From: Anaeramoeba flamelloides
Taxonomy: Eukaryota > Metamonada > Anaeramoebidae
NCBI GenBank assembly: GCA_027625915.1
Contig: JANTQA010000032.1
Span: forward strand, 4,154,001-4,218,000
DNA: 64,000 nt
Reading direction: 5' to 3'
The translations under genes were made by a program, and so were the position numbers. Shown here in pieces: positions 11,501-21,142 of this stretch (positions are counted from its first letter, which is position 1; each line of letters starts with the position of its first letter). Under the pieces are notes generated by a model. That model was not told the DNA's origin. It saw nothing but the letters and a program-made list of their open reading frames with translations, and ran no database searches.

Positions 11501-14500
11501 CCAGCAGTTACATCCCTACCGTGAAAATTTATGAAACATAGAAATTGGTTGTATATTATAAAATTGTGTTTTTTGAAATATAAAATTCAATTTCTATCAT
11601 AAGATAAAAATTTCAACTTCTCTTGCTTCATTCGAGTTATTTTTTTTAAAAAAATAAAAACCAAGACAAAAATTAAAATTTCTCAAGAATTGAAATCACA
11701 GAAATCACAGAAACCATGGAAACTTGAAAGTATTTTTTGATCTTTTGTTTTTAAATTGTAAAAACCTGAGATTTTAACAATTCCGTAAATTGAAGATCCA
11801 CATTAATGTAAGTATTTTAATGAATTTATTTGTCAGTTTACAAAACCTAAAAAAATGGAAAACTTATTTTTAATATTGGACTTTTATTTTCCAATTAATA
11901 AATGAAAATTTTTATTTCAATTTCCAAAATAAATATTTTATTTATTACTACTATAATCAAATTAGCAGAGTAAAAATTTTGTATTAGAGTTAACTAAGGA
12001 AGTTTAATTTCTTGTCTAAAAATATCATTTCTAAAAGATGTTGTAAAGATCTTTGGGTTTTCTTCAACTTATTATTCATATAAAAATATTTTGGAATGTG
12101 AACTAAAAATTTTCATTTTTTAATTGGAAAATAATAGTATTATAAATTTTATAGTTTATGATGAGCTTTAATAACCCTTTTACGGTTTATCATACAAAAT
12201 AAAATTTCAGAATAGAAAATCAATTTCAGGGTCTAATAAATTTTCACTGTAGGGCTGGAACGGCTGTATTAATTATTACAAAGGCAGTGTGATTTAGTCT
12301 TATTTTTTTTTTTGGTTCTTTTTTTTTTTTCTTGAATTAAATCCCCCAGGCATGACTAAGAGGAGAGTATCTCCTCGAATTGTTTTTTGAACAACATAAT
12401 CCATGCCAAGTGTACTTGACATTTTTAATGCTTTTTTGATAATTTTTTTTTTTGTTTGGATCGTTTCTCTCAAAATACAATTTGTTGTATCAAGAGAAAT
12501 TGGGTTGGGGTTTTGTGTGGGAAAAGTTTTGAAGAATTTTTCATTTGAGGATCTTTGGGAAAACTAAGTTTGGGAAAATTAGCCAGTTTTTTTTATTTCA
12601 AAAAATAAATTATTATGGATGTTGAAGAAAAAATGATCTTTCTATTTTAGGAAATGAGGATTTTAGAGGATTTAATACAATATCAAATACTTTGTCAAGT
12701 CTTATTATCAAAATATGCCTTTGTAGGAAATAACAAAGAACTGATCATCAAAAATTGCCAATTTTCTCACTTTTGACCTTTTAGATGGAAATGAAGAACC
12801 CTCTCATCTTAATTCAGAATCCAAAAATAAATAAAAGAAACTCCCAAACAAGGTCACAAGGTTTGCCACTTTCACCTTAAAAGAAATTTTCTCAAAAAGC
12901 TGTTTTTTCGCAACCCTCTTTGCCATTTTGAGATACGAGGCTGAAAAAGGTATGTTAAAAAAATGTCATTTTTTCCTTCTTAGATCTCGATGAAGAAAAA
13001 TTTGTGAGATTTCCCAACACTCAGAATACTCTTTTTTCACACGCCATCAAATTTCAATTGCAAATGTAGTTCTTAAGCTCTAAGCAAGTTGGAACATTTT
13101 ATCAATTTTGAAAATTTTTAATTGTGATAACCTTACTGAAAAATGGATTTTTTGAGTGTAATCAGATATCTTGAAACTTTAAAACCAAAAGATCACCCAT
13201 TGTTCTATTTGTAAAAAGAAATAAAGTAAACCAGAGTTGAATCTGTAATTTTCAATTTTTTTGAACATTTTTTTTGATTAAAATTTTTGGTTTTTTAAAT
13301 TATGTTTTGGATCGAGAAACCTGTTTTTGGGAACGATTGGAAATTAATCCTAGACTAAACCAAAAAAATTAGACCAGAGAAGGTGTGAATTTTTAACACT
13401 TTTCTTTTAGATGAATACTTAACACGAAAGATCATCTATCCAGATAAATTTGTTGAAATCAAGAAATGAAAAAAAAAAATCGACCAAAAGTATATTTTTC
13501 AAAGATTTGTTTTCTTTATTTTCTTAACTTGAATGATTCCAAACAAGTTATTACCTTAGATTTCTAGCCCCCATTACTATTTATTATTATTTTACAAAAC
13601 ATTTTTTTACAAATTTGTTTTCAAGATTTTTTTTTCAAATATTTTTATCAAACAAAGCTAAAATAAAGAATACTATTTCAAAAATTAAAATAAAGGGGTT
13701 GAATTCTCAGAATCAAAAAGCAGTTACAAAAGATTCAACCCAGAAAAAAAAAGAAAAAATTAGAAAAAATTGAATACAATTAATTTTTTAGAATGAAGTT
13801 CAAAATATTAGGATTTGCAAATAACAAAATATATCAAGTTAAATCCTATACGTGGAAATTCATCATTTAATTGTCAAAATTTTATCAAAAAGTATACAAT
13901 TTCAAGATAATTTTATGAATAATATTTGTGATAAAGCAATCTTATTCTTTATTTATAAACATGTTATTATTAATTTTTTTTTTTTTTATTGTTCTAATTT
14001 TTTTAAACTTTTTTTTAAAAATTAATTCTTAATAAAAAAGGGAGACATTAAAAGAGGATTTCTACGTTTCTATTTAATTAAAATCCTTTTTTCGGTTCTT
14101 TTTTTTGCGTTTCTTGCAACAGAGGCAATATTTGGAAGGTTGCAAAGTTGGGGCTTTACACATAACGAATTATTTCCCTGGGAAAAATCAAATTATCCGG
14201 TTGTTGTGATCTCTGTTTCGATTCAACTAATTGCATTATTTTGGTTTCTTTATCTATTTTATCAATCAAGAATTGAATGTGTACCACATCCTGTATTAAA
14301 CCTGAAATGGTCATTCCTCTCAAATTCAATTATTACTTTGTTTCTCATTGTAATCGTAGCAATTACTTTCGAAAAATCTCTCAAGCTAACAAACTCTTCA
14401 TTTTTGGAAATTTCTTTTTTAATTGTTTCTAATCTATGGATGATTGTTTTTTCAATACCTTTTTTCCCCACACAAGGTACTAGAAAAATTTTAAATGAAA

Positions 14501-14655
14501 ATACAGTTACAGTTGACCCATTACAATTATCTGACGATTCAAGCGGAGATCGTGTTTCGAGCCAATCTGATAACGAGTTTGAATTATCAGAAAATCAATA
14601 TGGTGAAGATTTAAATAGCCAAGAAAGTTTCAAAGAAAATTCAAGTGAATTTTAA
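8568..14655 (+). CDS. TMEM181-family membrane protein (GOLD-like domain plus 7 TM)
   Basis: Four exons: 8568-8954, 9151-9279, 9441-9782 and 14041-14655, all introns phase 0 with GT and AG ends (196, 161 and 4258 bp). The product is 490 residues. Residues 17-33 form an N-terminal membrane segment or signal anchor; about 45-175 are a lumenal beta-rich region with Cys in 'INCPFPKNS' and 'RSCETT'. Seven further membrane segments follow at about 185-206, 219-236, 250-270, 296-315, 339-361, 377-396 and 406-428, then an acidic Ser/Glu tail. The stretch around 'SIEQKWIPFL' and 'FYNNPLH', and the later 'LSVFDSLR' and 'FLRFYLIKILF', match remembered TMEM181 proteins, including across the long intron, so exon 4 belongs to this gene. 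The family is related to GPR107/GPR180/Wntless-type secretory-pathway proteins; its exact function is poorly known. Most uncertain is the join near residue 172, where a short extra exon is possible. Confidence 0.78.
10063..11248 (-). mobile_element. TA-bounded MITE with internal insertion
   Basis: Left end TA-CTGTTGTCAAAATAAAGC and right end GCATTATTTAGATCACTG-TA are inverted repeats identical in type to 47493-47977. Bases about 10800-11248 match that copy along its length, but about 10090-10800 has no counterpart there. That extra block is edged by CACTACAC and TGTAGTG, hinting at a second element inserted inside. Confidence 0.6.
11502..12266 (+). mobile_element. CAGCMGTTMCA-end MITE with nested element
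   Basis: Left end CAGCAGTTACATCCCTACC is mirrored by the right end GGGCTGGAACGGCTG followed by TA. The same terminal type is seen at 19899-20353, 54245-54647 and about 56814-57296. A smaller inverted-repeat element occupies about 11872-12146 (ends resembling ATTTTCCAATTAAAAAATGA) and is also present, inverted, at about 30598-30856. No coding frame. Confidence 0.6.
12653..13480 (+). pseudogene. decayed coding remnant, possibly RasGAP-like
   Basis: Inside the TMEM181 intron, several short frames follow acceptor-like TTTTAG/TTCTTAG sites. The readable pieces are 'GNEDFRGFNTISNTLSSL' (from about 12651), a GNEEPSHLNSESKNK piece (from about 12786), the segment with 'FATFTLKEIF', 'LFAILRYEAEK' and, after a 33-bp GT-AG gap at about 12950-12982, 'LDEEKFVRFPNTQ' (to 13069), and 'EYLTRKIIYPDKFVEIKK' (from about 13413). 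The order and spacing of an R-x-x-NT-type motif followed by EYL recall RasGAP domains. An in-frame TAA at 12832 and an unmatched phase before the last piece argue that it is not a working gene. The family assignment is weak; the coding character of 12835-13069 is stronger. Confidence 0.3.
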
Positions 14656-17172
14656 TTTAATAAACATCTTCAATTTTTATGTTTTTCACTCTTTTCTTTT
14701 TTTTTTTTTAATTTTTTCTATTTTCTTTCTTTTTTTTAAAAATAAATTTTATAATATCACAATTTTTGAGAACAAATTGAAATAATTAAAAGTTTTTTAT
14801 TTTAAATTTTTTGATTTCATTTTTTTTTTTTTTTTTGTAAAACCATTTTCCAGTCCAATGGGGTAGTTATTAAAAGTGTAATATATGTGTTTAAAGAGTT
14901 TGAATGGATATTATAATAAAAAATTTTAATTTTGGAAATATTTCAAAATTGAAATCATTTTTTCACATTTTTGCTTTTATCTTTTTTTCTATTTTGTTAT
15001 TTGATATGTAATTATTTTTCCAATTTTTTTTTTATTGCAATTTAAAGTCACTTTGTAAAAACCTGTTATTCTAAAGATATTGAAAGAATAAGAATGATTA
15101 TAGAGAAATCCATTTGATTTCTATTGTAATTTTATTTGGATCTTCAATTGAAGATCAAAATAAATATTGTTGTTTTTTTCAATTTTTGCAGGTGGAAATA
15201 AAGAATTTAGGGTTTTCAATTTTTAAGAAAATGATTGCTTTATTCGATTTGCCTCATTCATAAATAAACTATCCTTTAATTTGGATTGTTATGATTTTTT
15301 CTTATTTTTTCCTCTAAGGTCAATTCGAAAAAATAATTGATTTTGAAAATAATGTTGGGCAACTTTGACAGAATAACATTTTATTTATTTATTTTTCAAA
15401 ACTTAGAAATATTATATATTGTCTCATCTTTTAAATTTTTTAGTGTATGATATAAATTAATTCTTTTTTAATTGGGCAATTAAATTTGTAATGGATTGAT
15501 AGTTCTTTTTCAAGTTTATGCTTAAAAAATCTTTATTAAAAAACGATTGGAATAAGGAATTTTCAATAAAGTGGAACATTTTGTTTTTAACATTTCATAA
15601 AAAAATCATCTTTTTTAGTGGGGGTATTTTTTAAGTGGTAATAACAAATCAGGTTCGGTATTAATAAAAATTGAATCAAATACTAACATATTTATTTCAA
15701 AATATTTGTTGAATTATTTTCAAAAAATGAAAACAAATTAGCATTTTGTTGGGTGAAATCAATGTATAGTTGATTTGAATAAAAAATATGAAATATGGAA
15801 AAGGTTCAAATGCTTTTTAAGAAATCAAATTTAGTTATATGTTTTTAATTCTATTGGAAAAGTTGTTGAGATTGAAAAAGTAATGAAAATGATTTTTTCG
15901 ATCAAAAAGAAAATAAGAAACACTAATTTTAACACTTAAAAAATAGCTGATAAAATTGAGATCATAAAATTTATTATTTTTTTTTATTTAAAACAATTCT
16001 AATTAAAAATTGAATTTTATACAAGAATAAATAAATTGTTGATATTGATTTTGTTTATTTAAATACTTTTTTTGGGGATTGTGTTTAATAAATCCATTTC
16101 GATATGAATCTACTGGGTTTTTTTGTAAATATATTACGTTTTACGGAGAAATAAAAATATCTTAAATTGGAAAAATATAGTTTTTTTTTGTTTTTAAGTA
16201 CATAAAAAAAAATAATTTTTCAAGATTTATTATTTTCTTATTTTATTTTTTGAAACACTTTTAATTTTCTTGAAAAAATACTAACCTTTCAATTGGTAAG
16301 AAATATGGATATAATTTAATTTAGTATTTAATTCTGAATTTTTTTTTTCTTCTAATATAAAATAAAAATATCCTAATAGATTTTTGATAAGAATAAAAGG
16401 TCGCCCACTTAATATTATGCTTTTAAGATAAAATAAATCAACTTAACATTCTACTGTGGCATTTAATTGTCTGTGTGAAATAAAAAATAATAAATTGTTT
16501 TTTAACATATCTTGAGATACTAAAAAGCAACTAGGCACATCGTCATAGTAAAAAATGTTTTTTCTAATCTAATTTGAAAATATAAAAAAAGAAAAAATTT
16601 TGACTTTATTCCCACTACTCCCTTAAATTTCAAATTACTCTATTTAGAGTCTTTTTTCAATTCCATATAATTCCTATTTTCACTGAGTTGTAAGGTAACC
16701 ACAATATCTCTCAATAGAAATAACATAAATTAACTGATCTTCCAAGATAGTTTCCAAATTTTAATTTCTTTTGACAACACATAAGTAAACAAGTTAGAAG
16801 ATCGTTATAAAATTAGTCTCAAGATGTTTGAACTTTCCACCCGTAAATTATTAAAAAGCACAACTAGTCATTTCGAAATTAAACTAACTTGAAGAACAAA
16901 GCCTTTTTTATTTAACTAGAACAAAATACCAACAGTTTTTGGACAAAAGACAAGTTTTTGATATTTCTTAATTGTAATTTATTTCTGAAATTATTAACTA
17001 CAAATCACTAACCAAAGACTTTTACAAATTTTTCTTTCCAAATAGAAATTTTGACTTTGAGTTTTATCTGAGCAAAATGCTTTTTTTTTAAAATTTCATT
17101 TTTTTTTATTTAGATTCGTAATTTATTTTTTTTTTTTTTATTAAAATCCATTTTAGATCAGTTATTAATTAG
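14656..17172. other. 2.5-kb intergenic gap with two dispersed repeats
   Basis: No gene seen. About 14857-15600 resembles 19755-20830 (there interrupted by a MITE) and, inverted, parts of 55240-56345; common marks are a GATCTTCAATTGAAGATC-like palindrome and the neighbouring TTGTAATTTTATTT. A second repeat lies at 16386-16625. The last 500 bases are upstream of NOP56 and show only T-rich tracts. Confidence 0.5.
16386..16625 (+). repeat. dispersed repeat, copy 2 (partner at 778)
   Basis: Same orientation and order of shared blocks as 778-1020, starting ATAAGAATAAAAG and ending CTACTCCCTTAA. Clearly diverged; no coding frame. Confidence 0.6.
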
Positions 17173-19352
17173 ATGGGAAAATTATTTTTATTATTTGAAT
17201 GTGCACTTGGTTATACACTTTTTTCTAGAACCCAAAATGAAGAAATTGGCCAATTAGAGTCTTCTGTACAGGAAGCAATGAAAAACTTTAAAACATTTGG
17301 AAAATTGGTAAAATTGAAATCCTTTTTACCTTTTTCCTCACCTGAAGAGGCACTTGCTAATGCAACTTCAATTGCCGAAGGTATTATTTACTTTTTTTTT
17401 TTTTTCTTTTTTTTTTTAATTTTCTTGAATTTATGCTTTTCAACAAAATCTAAAAAGAAAAAGAAAATTAAAAAATGACAAGAAAAAAATGAATTTTGAA
17501 AAAAGAAAAAAAACAAAATCTTTTTTGTTTCATTAACCTTTCTTATCATAATTTCTAAGCACGATCAAAAAAGAAAAAAAAAAGATCCTTTTAAAAAAGA
17601 TCTCAAATACACGAATTTGTTTAACATTTCTTTTTAACAACCAAGATCCAAAACTAATATTAATTATTTTATTTTTTTTTTAATTTGAATATTACGTTTT
17701 TGAAAAAAAAACAAAAAAAAAAATCACAAAATTCAATAATAAAACTTTACATCTAATTAGGAACAATTCATGACACACTCAGAAATTTTTTAGATACAAA
17801 TTTAAGTTCAATGAAAGGAAAAAAATTTGAATTGGGAGTATGTGACAAAACCTTGGGAGGAAAAATCTCTGAAGAGTTTGGAATAAGATGCAGCACTGCA
17901 CAAAACATTTTTGAATTAATGAGAGGAATTAGACAACACCTTAAACAATTTATTCCCCAACAAAAGTTCACAAATTTGGTCAAAGGACAACAAGCACTGT
18001 CAAGGTCATACTCAAGAGTGAAGGTGAAATTCAATGTGAACAAAGTCGATACTATGGTAATCCAAGCTGTTTCCATTATTGATCAAATAACAAAGGATTT
18101 GAATACCTTTTCGATGAGACTTAAGGAATGGTATGGATGGCATTTCCCCGAATTAAGAAAGTTGGTTACCGACAATTACCAATTTGCCAAGGTTGCCATT
18201 GCCTTAAACGATCGAGAAGTCATCACAAAGGAAAAGGAAGACAAACTTATGGAGATCCTCGACGACTCTGAACTCGTGGAGCAGATAATTAAGGCAACAA
18301 AGTCTTCGATCGGTATGGAATTAACACCATTGGACTCCGTCCAAGTATATGCCCTCGCTAACCGTGTTGAAAAACTATTTGAATACCATCAAAGTTTGGA
18401 GAGCTACTTGAAGGAAAAAATGGGCAAGATCGCACCAAATCTTTCTGTTGTGATTGGTCAAAATCTCGGTGCCAAATTAATTGCCAAGGCCGGATCCTTA
18501 ACAAGCCTTGCCAAATACCCTTCCTCAACAGTCCAAATTCTTGGTGCTGAAAAGGCCTTATTTAGAGCTCTTCGAAAAAATAAAAAAACACCAAAATACG
18601 GGTTATTGTTTCAATCAACTTATATTGGTAAAGCTTACCAAAAAAATAAGGGAAGAATGTCCAGATTCCTTGCAAATAAATGCTCACTCGCCGCCAGATA
18701 CGATGCATTTTCTCCAATAACAACAGACATCTTTGGTAGAAAACTTCAAGAACAAGTTGAAGAAAGATTGAAATTTTATGAAACAGGAATTAAACCAAGA
18801 AAAAATTTGGAAGTAATGAAGGAAGCTCAAGAACAACTTAAAAGTATGACACTCGAACAACAACAACAACTAGAATTAGAAATGGAAAATGACGATCTTG
18901 TGGAACTCAAAGAAGAAGATGATAATGAAAAAGAAATAGAAATGAAAGAACAAAAAGAAGATTCCGATTCCGATTCCGATGACTCCGATGACTCCGATGA
19001 CTCTGATGATTCAGATGATTCAGATGATTCAGATGATTCAGATGATTCAGATGATTCTGATGAAAAAAAAGAAAAAAAAGAAATGAAAGAAGAAAAAGAA
19101 GATTCCGATTCCGATGACTCCGATGACTCCGATGATTCTGATGACTCTGATGACTCTGATGACTCTGATGATTCAGATGATTCAGACGATTCAGATGATT
19201 CAGATGAAAAAGAAGAAATAAAAGTAGAAAAAACTGAGAAAAAGGAATCTGAAAAAAAAGAAAGTTCTTCAAGTGATGATTCTGACGATTCTGATGACTC
19301 CGATGACTCGGATGACTCCGATGACTCTGATGATTCAGATGATTCAGATTAA
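17173..19352 (+). CDS. NOP56: NOP56, box C/D snoRNP core protein
   Basis: Two exons, 17173-17380 and 17761-19352, with a 380-bp phase-1 GT-AG intron; 599 residues, ATG to TAA. The intron is required: splicing restores 'EGTIHDTLRNFLDTNL' between the N-terminal domain and the rest. Residues 1-70 are the NOP5/NOP56 N-terminal domain ('LFECALGYTLF'), then the coiled-coil region ('KVKFNVNKVD', 'FSMRLKEWYGWHFPEL') and the RNP-binding Nop domain ('GSLTSLAKYPSSTVQILGAE', 'TPKYGLLFQSTYIGKA', 'NKGRMSRFLANKCSLAARYD'). 'ALENA'-like 'ALANATSIAEG' and these motifs fit NOP56 rather than NOP58. It forms the box C/D snoRNP with NOP58, fibrillarin and the 15.5K protein, guiding rRNA 2'-O-methylation in the nucleolus. 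The tail (about 470-599) is three blocks of Ser-Asp-Asp repeats with K/E spacers, unlike the usual KKE/KKD tail. Confidence 0.95.
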
Positions 19353-21142
19353 AATATAGAGATACTACTTTAAAGATCTTTTTTTTTTTTTTATTTTTTT
19401 TAAAAAAATAACAAATAAAATTTAAAACAAAATTCAAATTAAATAAATCTACATTATGCACTTTCAAAATTTTATTTTTTTCTATCTTATTTTTTTTTTA
19501 CAACAGAAAAAACGATTAAGAAATCAATTTTAAATGGCATTTTTTATCTTTCTTAAAAAGTAAGGGGTAATTGTTTTTCAAATAGGAAATGGGTTATTTT
19601 AAAATCTAAATAGCTAACTATTTCTCATAAATATATCCTTTGGTGAATATTAAAACAATCTTAAATTTAAATCTTATTATTTATTAATTTTAACAAAAAA
19701 AAAATTCAAGAAAAAAGTACAGATTAAGAAACAATAAACTATTTTCCTTTCAAAGTTACCCCAGTTGTAATGAAAGAAATACATATATGTTAAAGGTTTC
19801 AAAATGATATTAGAAGAAAAAATTTCTTTTGGAAATTTCAAAAATGTAAATGATTTTATTACATTTTTACTTTAATTTTTTTTATATTTTTTTTGTTACA
19901 GCCGTTCCAAGGCTACCATAAAATTTTAAATAAAACACAATTGATTTTTCTATTCTTATTTTACATTTTGAAAAAATTTGGAAATAAGAGTTATTATTCA
20001 AAAAAAAATTTTTAATAAATGAGCCATTATTCAAATTTTTGGAACATCAAAAAAAATAAAAAAAAACCCAAGATCCCATGAAACTTAAAAATATTGTTCA
20101 AAAAATGTAAATTTTTAAAGATCAGTAAATATTGATATTTTTTTGAGCTATTTTAGACTGATAATTTATAAGTTTCATGGGATCTTTAATTGTTTTTTTT
20201 TTGATGTTGTAAAAATTTGAATAAGAATTCATTTATTAAAAATTTTTTTTTAGAATAATAACTCTTATTTCAGAATTTTTCGAAAATGGAAACTAGGTCT
20301 AGAAAATTGAATTTTGGTTTATTAATAATTTTATGGTAGCTTTGGAACGGCTGTATCATGTCGAATTCATTCGCATTTTTTTATTACAGTACCCATAGAA
20401 TCACTGGGTAAAAACCTGTTCTATTATAATGTTATTGAAACAGTGAAAATGATTTTGAGTAATCATATTTATTTTTATTGTAATTTTATTTTGATCTTAC
20501 CTGGAAGATCAAAATGAACATTGTTGTTTTTCTCAATAGGTTGCTTACGAATTGGTGGTTTTTTAATTTTAAAAGACGATATATTAGATTGATATAACTT
20601 ACTACAGACATATATCAACTATTTTCTAATACTTCAATTTCTTCTTATCATTTATTTATTCTTCAAAAGGCCAATTATAAATAATAATTGATATTTTTAA
20701 AATGTGTTTGGGTATATTTGTTCTCAATAAAGTTTATATTTTTAAATATTTATTACATTCTAGTATATTAGATACTTTGTAATGTGAAAGTTTAATATTT
20801 GATAAAAAACTATTAAGAATTTTTTTTCTATGTGAATTTTTGTTGAATTTTTCTCAAAAAAAAAATAAATAAAATAATAATAAAATACAAGAAAGGTTTA
20901 TAGATAATAAACTATTTCTCAACTCATTAAATGAAAATATTTTCTATAACCTCAGCGATAGCTGTGTTTAATATGTCAATTATTTTAAAATAATTTTAAA
21001 ATATGCAAAATTAATTTGAATTAGTTATCCATTTTTGAAATTGTTCCTCTAAATTTGTTGAAAATCAAAACGAATACACAAAAAAAAAATGTTTAAAAAA
21101 AAGTTATTTTCTTTATTTTTTTAAAAAGGTAATAAAAATAAT
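19353..21142. other. convergent gap between NOP56 and PDS5
   Basis: The genes point toward each other, so both 3' ends lie here. Most of the gap (about 19755-20830) is a dispersed AT-rich repeat related to 14857-15600; it is interrupted by the MITE at 19899-20353. No coding frame longer than a few dozen residues. Confidence 0.55.
19899..20353 (+). mobile_element. 455-bp near-palindromic MITE
   Basis: Left end TA-CAGCCGTTCCAAGGCTACC and right end GGTAGCTTTGGAACGGCTG-TA are near-perfect inverted repeats with TA on both sides. Inner segments are mirrored too (AAGATCCCATGAAACTT against AAGTTTCATGGGATCTT), so the whole element could fold as one long hairpin. No coding frame. It lies inside an older dispersed repeat. 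Terminal sequence is shared with 11502-12266 and 54245-54647. Confidence 0.75.

Larger units (their letters stand above)
9783..14040 (+). other. 4.26-kb intron of the TMEM181-family gene
   Basis: Donor GTAAGT at 9783 and acceptor AAAAAAG at 14039-14040, preceded by a T-rich tract. Every other intron in the window is 110-380 bp. Within it lie inverted-repeat elements at 10063-11248 and 11502-12266 (the latter holding another at about 11872-12146) and a coding remnant at about 12653-13480. The rest is AT-rich sequence without recognisable content. The intron appears to have grown mainly by insertion. Confidence 0.7.

Noticed and set aside
18907-19467. 186-codon minus-strand frame rich in His/Ser/Asn under the NOP56 tail
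   Set aside because: It is the antisense of the SDD repeat; simple repeats keep all frames open.
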